Origin: Candidatus Kaiserbacteria bacterium
Lineage (GTDB): Bacteria; Patescibacteriota; Minisyncoccia; Phycocordibacterales; UBA2100
DNA length: 32,427 bases
Assembly (NCBI GenBank): GCA_016214605.1
Contig: JACROD010000023.1
Coordinates: 1-32,427, forward strand
Direction of reading: 5' to 3'
This document shows, in pieces, positions 21,550-29,530 of this stretch; within the stretch, counting starts at the first letter, position 1, and the number at the start of each line of letters is the position of its first letter. The translations under genes were made by a program, and so were the position numbers. Under the pieces are notes generated by a model. The model was not told where the DNA came from, did no database searches, and saw only the letters and a program-made list of their open reading frames with translations.

Positions 21550-22287
21550 TTATGTACCGTAACTCGGTGCGGTGATTTGCTCCACCTCTATGGTGATGTC
21601 CTCGAAGAGCTTGTCTTGGGTCACACTCGCCGATCCGGTGCGGACGAGCTCGAGCACCGCCAAGAAGTATACTATAACCTCATGACGGTCTTTTGCTGTT
21701 TTTGTGAGTTCGCTGAATCGGGTCTTGATCGCGCCGGAGATGCGCTTGTGGAGGTGTTTGATCACGTCCTCGAGCGCGAGTACGGGCGCCACGGCCGCTT
21801 TTGCGATCGCTTCGGGCTGAGGCAGGATATCCATGATGCGCTGTGCGGCGCGCGCAAGCAGCGGAATGCTCGTTTCTGCCGGGGCGAAAACCACGGGGCG
21901 AAGTGGCGCGCGCTGCATCAGAATAAGCGGTGCTTTGCCCCATGTCGCCCGCAAGTCCTTGGCGGCGCCGCGAATGAGCGCATATTGCGCGAGACGGCGT
22001 TCAAGCTCTTCGACTGATTCGCGCTCGTCCTCTGAGAGAACAAGGCCGGGCAAGAGGGTGCGGGATTTGATGAGAAGGAGCGTCGAGGCGATGAGAATGA
22101 ATTGCGACGTTTCTCCGAGCGGAAGTTCCGGCAGACCTTCGACATAGGCGAGGTACGCATCGGTCACCTCCGCGAGCGAGACATCAGATATCGACATCTT
22201 GCGCGATTCGATCAGATCGAGGAGCTTTTCGAGCGGGCCTTGGAATACTTGGGTCTCGAGTATAAATCGATCGTCGGGCATGGTCAT
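21550..22287 (-). CDS. scpA: Segregation and condensation protein A (kleisin)
   Basis: 245 residues. The N-terminal signature FQGPLEKLLDLIESRKMSIS and the following DVSLAEVTDAYLAYVE are diagnostic for ScpA. QFILIASTLLLIKSRTLLPG marks the central helix, and a C-terminal winged-helix with KDRHEVIVYFLAVLELVRTG binds the SMC head. I start at the ATG (22287) that overlaps the aspS stop as ATGA, predicting translational coupling. The ORF-track start 37 codons earlier lies deep in aspS. Confidence 0.92.
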   Translation of the reverse strand: MTMPDDRFILETQVFQGPLEKLLDLIESRKMSISDVSLAEVTDAYLAYVEGLPELPLGETSQFILIASTLLLIKSRTLLPGLVLSEDERESVEELERRLAQYALIRGAAKDLRATWGKAPLILMQRAPLRPVVFAPAETSIPLLARAAQRIMDILPQPEAIAKAAVAPVLALEDVIKHLHKRISGAIKTRFSELTKTAKDRHEVIVYFLAVLELVRTGSASVTQDKLFEDITIEVEQITAPSYGT

Positions 22288-23612
22288 TCCGAAAGCCGCA
22301 CGTCGATGCGGTTCATATCGCGGGGGAAGAGGGTCGCTTCTTTGACATTGTCGAGGCCGAGCATCTTTTGGGTGAGGCGTTCGAGGCCCATCCCCCATCC
22401 GCCATGCGGCGGAACGCCGTATTTGAACGCTTGCAGATAGAACATGAAACTGAGCGGGTCGAGACCTTTGAGGCGCATCTTTTCCATCAGTGTGTCGTAG
22501 TCGTGGACGCGCTGGCCGCCGGTCGTGATCTCAACACCACGGAAGAGAAGGTCGAAGCTCTTGGTGAATCCGGGGTCACTTTCATCCTCCATGGTGTAAA
22601 AGGGGCGCTTGGAGACGGGATAGTGTGTGATGAAGATAAAATCGCTATCAAGCTGCTCCTTGGCATATGTGCACAACCAGCGTTCATGCTCGGGTTCGAG
22701 GTCTGGTTCGTGCGTGCAATCGACGCCCGTCTCTTTCGAGATGAGCGCTTGCGCTTCGCGCAGCTTCATGTGCGGGATCTCTTGCGGGACGGTCGGGATC
22801 CCTGCGCCAAAAAGTGCGAACGCATCCGCGCACGTCTTGCGCAGATGATCCGTGAGATAGATCATGAGGCGATTTTCCAGATGCATGATATCCGTGTGGT
22901 CTTCAATGAAGCCCATCTCGATATCCATTGAGGTGTATTCGTTGAGGTGACGCGTAGTCGCATGTTTCTCCGCGCGGAAGACGTTGCCCACCGAAAAGAC
23001 GCGTTCGAAAACGCCGACCATGATCTGCTTGTAGAGTTGTGGCGAAGTGGCGAGGAAGGCGTTCTTGTCCTTGAAATATTCCACCTTGAAGATATCGCCG
23101 CCGCCTTCGGCATCATCCCCCACCAGTTTGGGGGCCTGGAATTGCTTGAAGCCTTCGCTTTCGAGGAAGTCGCCGTATGCACGGACGATCTCTGCCTGTA
23201 CGGTGAAAATCGCGCGCTCACGCGAGCGGCGCAGGGTAAAGGGGCGATGGTCGAGGAGTGTGTCGAGATTCACCTCGGCGTCAAGCTCGAACGGCAGGTC
23301 CTGCGCGACCGTGATGATCTGCACCTGTTTGATCTCGAGCTCTATGTCGCCGTTTTGTCTACCCTCCTGTACATTTTTCTCGGGGCGTTTGTTGACGACT
23401 CCTTCGACCGCGACGATGTACTCGTTGCGAGTCTCCTTAGCCGTCTCGGTTGCCGCACTCCCCGGGAGCACGACGCCCTGGACCGAGCCCGAGCGATCGC
23501 GAAAGTCAAAAAAGATCATCTTGCCTTGGTCGCGTCGCACCGATACCCAGCCTTTGATAAGCACGTCGGTACCGATATGCGCTGAGAGGTCTTTGATGTA
23601 TGTTCGTTGCAT
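22284..23612 (-). CDS. aspS: Aspartyl-tRNA synthetase, archaeal/non-discriminating type
   Basis: 442 residues, the short archaeal/eukaryotic-type AspRS without the bacterial GAD insertion. It has an N-terminal OB fold (VLIKGWVSVRRDQGKMIFFD), class II motif 2 (VGNVFRAEKHATTRHLNEYT) and motif 3 (GGWGMGLERLTQKMLG). The aspartate pocket stretch AFLATSPQLYKQ is present. This type usually also charges tRNA-Asn, with GatCAB completing the route; no gat genes are in the window. It lies six bases after trpS and overlaps scpA by four. Confidence 0.92.
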   Translation of the reverse strand: MQRTYIKDLSAHIGTDVLIKGWVSVRRDQGKMIFFDFRDRSGSVQGVVLPGSAATETAKETRNEYIVAVEGVVNKRPEKNVQEGRQNGDIELEIKQVQIITVAQDLPFELDAEVNLDTLLDHRPFTLRRSRERAIFTVQAEIVRAYGDFLESEGFKQFQAPKLVGDDAEGGGDIFKVEYFKDKNAFLATSPQLYKQIMVGVFERVFSVGNVFRAEKHATTRHLNEYTSMDIEMGFIEDHTDIMHLENRLMIYLTDHLRKTCADAFALFGAGIPTVPQEIPHMKLREAQALISKETGVDCTHEPDLEPEHERWLCTYAKEQLDSDFIFITHYPVSKRPFYTMEDESDPGFTKSFDLLFRGVEITTGGQRVHDYDTLMEKMRLKGLDPLSFMFYLQAFKYGVPPHGGWGMGLERLTQKMLGLDNVKEATLFPRDMNRIDVRLSE

Positions 23613-23618
23613 ATATGA

Positions 23619-24557
23619 TTATATTCTTACGCCTATCTTTTCTCGCACATCCTGCATCTTGGCATCTGCCTGTGCACGGGCGCGCAGAGCCCCTTCTTCG
23701 AGAACGGTTTTTACGTCTGCGTCGGTGATGTCGGCCCGGACTTCGCGCATCGGCGCGACCATCCTTTCGATATCTTCGATGAGTGCTTCTTTGAGGTGCT
23801 TGTACTTGCCCTTGTGTTCCTCATAGAGTGGGAGGAGGTCGCCGTCGGCTTGGAAGAGCTTGTGGATCGCGTGGACATGCTCAGGTCTGTCGCCTGTAGA
23901 ATCTGTGACGATGCCCATGACGGCCTTGGCGATCTCGTCCTTGGTGCCGAAGAGTGGGATCGTATTTCCGTAACTCTTGCTCATCTTCTTGCCGTCGGTG
24001 CCGGGGATCGTGGCGATCGATTCCATGATGATTTCTTTTGGTTCTTTAAAAGTCTCACCATAGGAATTGTTGAACTTGGCGGCTGCTTCGCGCGCGTATT
24101 CGACATGTTGCTTCTGGTCGGCACCCACCGGTACGACATCGGTGTCGTAGAGGAGGATGTCGGCGGCCATGAGCATGGGGTAGGTAAAGAGACCAGCGTT
24201 GGCCTCAAGACCCTTGGCGATCTTGTCCTTGTACGCATGCGCCTGCTGGAGGAAGGGCACCGTGACGAGGCAGTCGAAGATCCATGCGAGCTCGGTATGA
24301 GCGGATACATCGGACTGTTTGAAGATAACCACATCGGCGGGATTAACGCCGACGGCGAGGTAATCCTTGACGACATTGATGATGTTGGCGCGCATTGCCT
24401 CGGGGTCCTTCAGTGATGTGAGCGCGTGGTAATCGGCCACCATGAGCATACTGTCGTAGTCTCCAGCTATCTCAAGGAAGGGCTTTAACGCGCCGAAATA
24501 GTTGCCGATATGCAAGGTCCCGGAAGACTGTATGCCTGTGAACAGCCGCTTTTTCAT
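23619..24557 (-). CDS. trpS: Tryptophanyl-tRNA synthetase
   Basis: 312 residues, class I. The HIGH-like motif (GTLHIGNYFGALKPF) is near the N-terminus, and the KMSKS motif lies in DGKKMSKSYGNTI (about residue 195). YPMLMAADILLYDTDVVPVG and GADQKQHVEYARE are standard TrpRS segments. It is the first gene of the trpS-aspS-scpA-scpB-dacA run. The start at 24557 lies six bases after TATTAT, a leaderless arrangement; the ORF-track start 19 codons upstream is rejected for that reason. Confidence 0.95.
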   Translation of the reverse strand: MKKRLFTGIQSSGTLHIGNYFGALKPFLEIAGDYDSMLMVADYHALTSLKDPEAMRANIINVVKDYLAVGVNPADVVIFKQSDVSAHTELAWIFDCLVTVPFLQQAHAYKDKIAKGLEANAGLFTYPMLMAADILLYDTDVVPVGADQKQHVEYAREAAAKFNNSYGETFKEPKEIIMESIATIPGTDGKKMSKSYGNTIPLFGTKDEIAKAVMGIVTDSTGDRPEHVHAIHKLFQADGDLLPLYEEHKGKYKHLKEALIEDIERMVAPMREVRADITDADVKTVLEEGALRARAQADAKMQDVREKIGVRI

Positions 24558-24563
24558 CGTCCT

Positions 24564-24569
24564 ATAATA
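24564..24569 (-). promoter_or_regulatory. -10 TATTAT, leaderless start of trpS
   Basis: On the minus strand TATTAT is followed by AGGACG and the trpS ATG. The spacing and next six bases closely match the coiled-coil gene (TATAAT, AGGACC, ATG). AGGA could also act as a short Shine-Dalgarno if transcription starts further upstream. Confidence 0.55.
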
Positions 24570-24597
24570 CCAGAAAAGAACACTCACGGCACGTTGC

Positions 24598-24613
24598 TGT
24601 CGGCGCACCGACA
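24598..24613 (-). terminator. Weak hairpin after the histidine kinase gene
   Basis: TGTCGG / CCGACA with a 4-nt loop, eight bases beyond the kinase stop. There is no clear T-tract, so partial read-through into trpS is possible. Confidence 0.35.
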
Positions 24614-24620
24614 CCCCCCG

Positions 24621-26726
24621 TTACGCCATCGGAAACTCCACGGTGAATTGTGCGCCGGTGCCCGGACCTTGGGATTCAGCCCAGATCTTGCCGCCATGCG
24701 CTTCAACGACGATCTTGGCCACAAAGAGGCCGTAGCCGGTCGAATGCACGTTGACCTTAGTCGAATCCTTACCCTTTCCGCCTTCGGTAAAAAGCCTTGC
24801 CATGTCTTCCGGCACGATGCCGACACCTGTATCTTTGACCGACAAGCGAAATGTATGATCCGTGCGCGCGAGTTCTATACGGATTTTCCCTCCCGAGGGT
24901 GTGTATTTAATTGCATTGTCGATAACGTTGCGGATCACGTGCCGAGCAATCTTCTCCTCGTCGCCGGTCATCGAAAAATCTCCTTCACCGACCGATATCT
25001 CGAATGCGAGATGTTTCTTTTCTGCCGCGGATTCTTGCTGATGCATCACATGTGTGAGAGCCTCCTTGAGGTCGAATGGCTTCTTGTAATAACTCATCGT
25101 CCCCTTTCTGAGATTGGCAGCGCTCATAATGTCGATCACGGTCGAGACGCCTTCTTCCATTTCTACGAACGCATCGTTCGACATCTGTCTGAGCTCCGGT
25201 GAGACCGGTCCGAAATCCCCCTCTTTGAGCGATGCAAAGGCGTACATGCCTTTCGTCATGTACGACTTAACCTCATGGCTTACGAAATGCAGGAGGGTCT
25301 CTTGCCGGGAATTGGCATCGGTGAGCTCTTGTGTCCGCTCCTTGACCTTCTCTTCGAGTCCGCGGCTGTATTCATAGAGTTCTTGCCGGGATTTCTTGAG
25401 CGCCTGGCTCATTTGATTGAACGAGATCGCAAGAGTCCCGATCTCGTCCTTGCTTTGGATCTGGAGATTATAATCAAAGTTTCCCTTTCCGATCTCTTGC
25501 GCCCCCTTGGTCAATTCCTGGACGGGTTTGACGATTTGAGTGACCAGAATGAAGCTGGCCAGCGAGATCATGAGGAGAATGAGGAGGCTTATCGGTAGCA
25601 TTGTATAGGTGATCGTATCGCGTATCGAACTCGATATTTCAGCGTGCAGGGAGGTCACCGCTTTAAGCATGACATCTTTTTCGACGACGATGGCCATGCT
25701 AAATCCCGTCTGCTTGAGCGGTGCGTATGCCACAAAGAGCTCTTTTCCCCCGCTCGTGATCGAGCCGAAACCTTTGAGTCCGCTTTCCATCTCTTTTAAT
25801 AAAGGCAGGAACGTGGGAGTGGAAGACGAGAGATCGGTGCGTACTTCACCTGTCTGCCGGGGCCTGCCGAGGATGTCTCGGTATGCCCGATCCGGAAAAG
25901 CGACCGTGTGTCCGTCTTTGTCCACCAGGAAAGAATATGATCCCTCGACCGGCGAGTACTCGCCGATGGTCTTGATGATGTCATTGAGCAAGACGTCGAT
26001 CCCGACGACCCCTTGAAAGCCATCTTTGGTGTAGACCGGTGCGGAGGCGGTGATCATGAGGCCGCGCTGTGCCGGATCATCATACAGCGGAGACCAGACG
26101 ATATTTTTTTCGGGATCGTTCTTTGGGGTAGCCTGCTTGTAGACGATGTCTTCGAGCGAATTATAATCGGGCGGTGCGACGCTGCCGAGGACGATATTGG
26201 GATAGTATCGCGATATACCCCTCGTATCGATCTCATAGGCGGCGACGATATTTGGGTTGGTCGATAACATGCCGGGAGCGACGAAGTCCAGATAAGCGCT
26301 GTGTTCGATGTGCGCCCTATCGATCGCGGTCAGGGTGATGAAGTTGGGAATAAAGACCGTCGAGATGTCCGATTCTTTGTTGAGATATCGTCCGTTTTCG
26401 CGGTATATCCGGTCGCCAAATTGCCAATATGCGTCATTGCCGAACGCCGCGGGATATTCGTATGTGTTTTGTGCAAATGCCGCGAGCTTGCTTGCCTCGT
26501 TCTTCATGTGTTCAAACAAAAAGTCCTGCTGTTCGGCGGCGGAATCGGTGAGTTGTATGAGGAAGTCCTTTGCTTGTTGGCGTAGTGTAACGGCAGTGGC
26601 ATCTTCGGCGTTGACGCCCGCCGTCTGGGTCGAGAGCACACCGAGCGCGGTCGTGATTAATATCGTGATGGCGGTCAATCCGAGCGCGAAGGTGAGAATC
26701 TCTTTTTTGAGGCTCTTGAAGAACAT
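24621..26726 (-). CDS. Sensor histidine kinase with dCache sensor and HAMP domain
   Basis: 701 residues: a membrane segment (about 10-34), a large extracellular double-Cache domain (about 40-345; GFQGVVGIDVLLNDIIKTIG and AFPDRAYRDILGRP are typical), a second membrane segment (LPISLLILLMISLASFILV), HAMP (KPVQELTKGAQEIGKGNFDY), a short coiled coil, HisKA with the phospho-accepting His in FVSHEVKSYM, and HATPase with N-box RNVIDNAIKY, G1 DTGVGI and G2 GYGLFVAKIV. The kinase core looks active. No response regulator is adjacent, so the partner is elsewhere. dCache domains often sense amino acids, amines or carboxylates; the ligand here is unknown. The start is set by TACAAT nine bases upstream. 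Confidence 0.92.
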   Translation of the reverse strand: MFFKSLKKEILTFALGLTAITILITTALGVLSTQTAGVNAEDATAVTLRQQAKDFLIQLTDSAAEQQDFLFEHMKNEASKLAAFAQNTYEYPAAFGNDAYWQFGDRIYRENGRYLNKESDISTVFIPNFITLTAIDRAHIEHSAYLDFVAPGMLSTNPNIVAAYEIDTRGISRYYPNIVLGSVAPPDYNSLEDIVYKQATPKNDPEKNIVWSPLYDDPAQRGLMITASAPVYTKDGFQGVVGIDVLLNDIIKTIGEYSPVEGSYSFLVDKDGHTVAFPDRAYRDILGRPRQTGEVRTDLSSSTPTFLPLLKEMESGLKGFGSITSGGKELFVAYAPLKQTGFSMAIVVEKDVMLKAVTSLHAEISSSIRDTITYTMLPISLLILLMISLASFILVTQIVKPVQELTKGAQEIGKGNFDYNLQIQSKDEIGTLAISFNQMSQALKKSRQELYEYSRGLEEKVKERTQELTDANSRQETLLHFVSHEVKSYMTKGMYAFASLKEGDFGPVSPELRQMSNDAFVEMEEGVSTVIDIMSAANLRKGTMSYYKKPFDLKEALTHVMHQQESAAEKKHLAFEISVGEGDFSMTGDEEKIARHVIRNVIDNAIKYTPSGGKIRIELARTDHTFRLSVKDTGVGIVPEDMARLFTEGGKGKDSTKVNVHSTGYGLFVAKIVVEAHGGKIWAESQGPGTGAQFTVEFPMA

Positions 26727-26800
26727 ATGGCATTCATTGTATACGCAATGGGGCGCCACGGCGCTCTCGATGTGCGCTTATGTTGTGGACAATGATTTGC

Positions 26801-26806
26801 TATAGT
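26801..26806 (+). promoter_or_regulatory. -10 TATAGT of the decarboxylase gene
   Basis: 14 nt before the ATG at 26821, with a weak TTATGT -35 at 17-bp spacing. The predicted leader is about 7 nt, with no Shine-Dalgarno. Confidence 0.5.
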
Positions 26807-26820
26807 AGCTTCACACGCAT

Positions 26821-27984
26821 ATGTCCGCATTCAACCCTGATGATTTCCAATTATCGCGCGAGCACTCACAGCGGCTTGATCATCTGCACGACGCATTTAT
26901 TAGCGGTGTCGAGCGACACCTCGGCTTCCCGGCCAATATCCTCTACGATTACACCGATCTCCATCGCTTTTTCAACTTCACTATCAATAATGTGGGCGAT
27001 CCGTTTGCGGACGAAGGTATCTATGAGATCAATACCCACGCATTTGAGCGTGAGGTACTGGCCTTTTTTGCCGATCTCTATCATGCATCAGAGGGCGCAT
27101 ATGGCGGGCACATCACCAACGGCGGCACCGAAGGTAATATGTACGCGCTCTATCTGGCTCGTGAGGCATTGCCGGACGGCATCATGTATTTCTCGCACGA
27201 TGCGCATTACAGCATGCCCAAGATCGCCAAGGTCCTCGGTGTGCCCTATCGCCTAATACGTTCACAGGCCAACGGCGAGATGGACTATACCGATCTGGAA
27301 AAGCAGCTAGGGGAGCATCCTGATCGCCCGCCGATCATTGTCGCGACCATCGGTACCACCATGAAAGGCGCCGTCGATCGGATCGAAGAGATCGTCGAAG
27401 TGCTCAAGTGTAATGCCATCGAGAATTTCTATATCCACTGCGATGGTGCACTCGGAGGCATGGTCCTTCCTTTCGTCGAGCACGCGCCGCTTTTTGATTT
27501 TCAGTTGCCGATCAGCTCGATCTCCGTCTCCGGACACAAGATGATCGGCTCCCCCATCCCCTGCGGCGTCGTGATCGTACGCAAAGAGCACGTCGCGCGC
27601 GTACAGCGAGAGATCGAGCTGATTGGCTCTCACGATACGACCCTTTCCGGCTCGCGCAACGGCCACTCGGTGCTTTTTCTCTGGTGTGCGGTCCAAAGAT
27701 TCGGCATCGATGGCTTCAAACAAATGATCGCCCGATGTTTCGATCTCAAGAAATACACACTCAAAAAGCTCAAAGAAACATCATGGGATGCGTATTCTGG
27801 AGACTATTCGGTCATTATCATGATCAAACGGCCCTCAGACAGGCTGGTTCGCAAGTGGCAGCTCGCCATCGAAAAAGATTCCGCGCACCTGGTAATCATG
27901 CCCAACATCACCAAAGAGCACATTGATGCTTTCATAGAAGATCTGCGGCAAGAAAAAACGCGCCTCATCAAGAAAAAGAAATGA
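26821..27984 (+). CDS. PLP-dependent group II decarboxylase, histidine/serine decarboxylase-like
   Basis: 387 residues, fold type I. Key parts: GGHITNGGTEGNMYALYLAR (PLP phosphate loop, about residue 97), MYFSHDAHYSMPKIAK (His stacking on PLP), NFYIHCDGALGGMVLPFV (Asp on the pyridine nitrogen, about 215) and SVSGHKMIGSPIPCGVV (Lys forming the Schiff base, about 240). The pattern matches bacterial pyridoxal-type histidine decarboxylases (about 380 residues) and plant serine decarboxylases. The sequence cannot tell histidine from serine as substrate, and the amine product (histamine or ethanolamine) is therefore open. No amine/amino-acid antiporter is adjacent. Strong hairpin downstream. Confidence 0.85.
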   Translation: MSAFNPDDFQLSREHSQRLDHLHDAFISGVERHLGFPANILYDYTDLHRFFNFTINNVGDPFADEGIYEINTHAFEREVLAFFADLYHASEGAYGGHITNGGTEGNMYALYLAREALPDGIMYFSHDAHYSMPKIAKVLGVPYRLIRSQANGEMDYTDLEKQLGEHPDRPPIIVATIGTTMKGAVDRIEEIVEVLKCNAIENFYIHCDGALGGMVLPFVEHAPLFDFQLPISSISVSGHKMIGSPIPCGVVIVRKEHVARVQREIELIGSHDTTLSGSRNGHSVLFLWCAVQRFGIDGFKQMIARCFDLKKYTLKKLKETSWDAYSGDYSVIIMIKRPSDRLVRKWQLAIEKDSAHLVIMPNITKEHIDAFIEDLRQEKTRLIKKKK

Positions 27985-27996
27985 ACGCCAAAAGAA

Positions 27997-28022
27997 AAAC
28001 ACCGGCGCTGAGGCCGGTGTTT
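27997..28022. terminator. Bidirectional hairpin between convergent genes
   Basis: Perfect 10-bp arms AAACACCGGC / GCCGGTGTTT with loop GCTGAG, between the decarboxylase gene and the convergent secreted-protein gene. The minus side continues TTTTCTTTTGG, a usable T-tract. Confidence 0.85.
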
Positions 28023-28031
28023 GAGCTTGCG

Positions 28032-28550
28032 TTAGCGATATATCCGCTGTCTCCACTCGATCAAAGAGCGGCCCGAAGCAGGATCATAGGGCTTGAATGT
28101 GACAACAGGCGTGCACTCAGTTCGCTTCCAAGGGCCGTCTTTTGGCGTAGAGATATCTAGTGAGTATCTTGCCGCAAAAGCACGTGTCGATGCCCCTTCT
28201 TCGGTAAAGTTGACGCCGAGCAGCGATGTCTCTTCAGTGATGATGCCTACTTGCCGTTCGCAGTGGATGCCGACCGCGTAGTGGGAGCGGTAGACAATAG
28301 CTATTGCGCGGTCGAATGCTTTCTGAGTGTGTGACCTATCAGCCGCATATACGATAGCCTCGGCATGAAGTGCTTCATCTGCTGTGGGGTAGCAATGATC
28401 TGTAGCCACTCCCACCCCATCTGCAAACACCGCTACAGCCCCGTAGCATTGGAGGTGGTGCGGGTCATCTTCTGCTATGGCGGCCTGTATGACGCTGCCG
28501 CCCAGTAAAAAGCCAATGGCCAAAGCGGTCATTTTGATCGCATTTCTCAT
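28032..28550 (-). CDS. Secreted protein of unknown function
   Basis: 172 residues with a clear signal peptide (MTALAIGFLLGGSVIQAAIA, cleavage near AIAED). The mature part has four cysteines (LQCYG, DHCYP, IHCER, TECTP) that could make two disulfides. It includes HAEAIVYAADRSHTQKAFDR. I recognise no family. A ribosome binding site (AAGGA) lies nine bases before the ATG. It has its own promoter upstream. Confidence 0.7.
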   Translation of the reverse strand: MRNAIKMTALAIGFLLGGSVIQAAIAEDDPHHLQCYGAVAVFADGVGVATDHCYPTADEALHAEAIVYAADRSHTQKAFDRAIAIVYRSHYAVGIHCERQVGIITEETSLLGVNFTEEGASTRAFAARYSLDISTPKDGPWKRTECTPVVTFKPYDPASGRSLIEWRQRIYR

Positions 28551-28618
28551 TTCGCATTCCTTTTACGCTTGATCCACATATCCAGACTGCGTGGATTTTT
28601 TCTTTTTTGACTAGTGTG

Positions 28619-28647
28619 ATTATGTCACGAATATACAAAATATGCAA
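28619..28647 (-). promoter_or_regulatory. Promoter of the secreted protein gene at 28550
   Basis: On the minus strand TTGCAT (28642-28647), a 17-bp spacer and CATAAT (28619-28624). The leader of about 60 nt contains an ATCCAC / GTGGAT stem. Confidence 0.55.
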
Positions 28648-28653
28648 AGAAAG

Positions 28654-28675
28654 GCCCGTGCAATGAAGCACGGGC
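28654..28675 (-). terminator. Terminator of the Gly/Tyr-rich protein gene
   Basis: GCCCGTGC / GCACGGGC with a 6-nt loop. On the minus strand it is followed by CTTTCTTT. Confidence 0.75.
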
Positions 28676-28695
28676 TTTGAAGGCCAACAACGATG

Positions 28696-29391
28696 TTACT
28701 CGTCGTATTCGACCGGAGGTTCAGAAGCTTGCTCGACGACAGGGATGCCCTGCGCCCGCGCAGCTTCCATGATCTGGTGAAAGGCAGCCCGGATCTGAGC
28801 CGGATCTCCTGATCGCAGCTGTTGCCAGATCCAGGAATAAGTTCCCCTATCCATGACCGTGTAGCATCCGATTTTGCTCAGATAGATGTAGGCCGGACCA
28901 GGATATCCGATATTTTCATACCAAATCCCCGGAATACCGCCAGCATCTTGCGGACCGGTGCCGCGGGGTTTTTCCCACTGCACCGTGTAGGGGTTCCAGA
29001 CCGGCTGCAACGTTCGTACACAGGCCAGCCGTGGTGGTGGCGTTTGTTGCTGAGCAAAAGCTGCGAAAACCCCACTCATGGCCATGGCGATGATAGCATT
29101 GCCGCCACCACCGTGATGGTAGCCGCCGCGCCACCCACCGCCCATAGGGCGAGGATAGTAGCCGCCGCCGTAGCCTTGGCCACCATAGTAGCCACCGTTG
29201 TAGCCGCGACCGCGCATCCACACAGGTGGATTGCCGTCACGACCGTTGCGGCCGTCGTCGTTCATCTCTTGGTTTCGGTCGTGTCGCTGCGCCCAAGCGT
29301 CTGCGCCACCGCCGTAGCCCCAACCTTGTGCAAAAGCATCGCTGCCGGTAAAAGCAGCAAGCAAAAGCGCAAGAATCAGATATTTCCTCAT
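28696..29391 (-). CDS. Secreted Gly/Tyr-rich protein
   Basis: 231 residues with a signal peptide (YLILALLLAAFTGSDAFAQ). A Gly/Tyr/Arg low-complexity section follows (about 21-98, with GGYYGGQGYGGGYYPRPMGG), then a short hydrophobic helix (NAIIAMAMSGVFAAFAQQQ) and a more globular C-terminal part with two cysteines and many Trp/Tyr (PVWNPYTVQWEKP, IPGIWYENIGYPG). It is unrecognised as a family. A good ribosome binding site (AGGAGG, seven bases before the ATG) and promoter indicate expression. Possible surface-coat or pilus/adhesin material, by composition only. Confidence 0.7.
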   Translation of the reverse strand: MRKYLILALLLAAFTGSDAFAQGWGYGGGADAWAQRHDRNQEMNDDGRNGRDGNPPVWMRGRGYNGGYYGGQGYGGGYYPRPMGGGWRGGYHHGGGGNAIIAMAMSGVFAAFAQQQTPPPRLACVRTLQPVWNPYTVQWEKPRGTGPQDAGGIPGIWYENIGYPGPAYIYLSKIGCYTVMDRGTYSWIWQQLRSGDPAQIRAAFHQIMEAARAQGIPVVEQASEPPVEYDE

Positions 29392-29450
29392 TTTCGCCTC
29401 CTAGCGAAGGTGTTGACTCAACTCAAAGATCAATTTGACCTTCTAATGCA

Positions 29451-29478
29451 ATTGTAGCACAATATAATAAAAAAGCAA
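29451..29478 (-). promoter_or_regulatory. Promoter of the Gly/Tyr-rich protein gene
   Basis: On the minus strand TTGCTT (29473-29478), a 16-bp spacer and TACAAT (29451-29456). The -35 abuts the upstream gene's terminator. The leader of about 52 nt includes GTTGACTCAAC, an 11-bp palindrome. Confidence 0.65.
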
Positions 29479-29516
29479 GCACCAAAAAGCCCCTTAAAAT
29501 AGGGGCTTTTTGGTGC
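29479..29516 (-). terminator. Perfect 15-bp intrinsic terminator
   Basis: GCACCAAAAAGCCCC / GGGGCTTTTTGGTGC around an 8-nt AT-rich loop. It ends the Tyr-rich gene at 29531 and lies directly against the next promoter. Confidence 0.9.
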
Positions 29517-29530
29517 AGTGTTCGTCTGGC

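Noticed and set aside
23047-23826. 259-aa plus-strand ORF antisense to aspS/trpS
   Set aside because: Shadow of two well-identified synthetase genes. Ser/Arg-rich translation typical of antisense frames.
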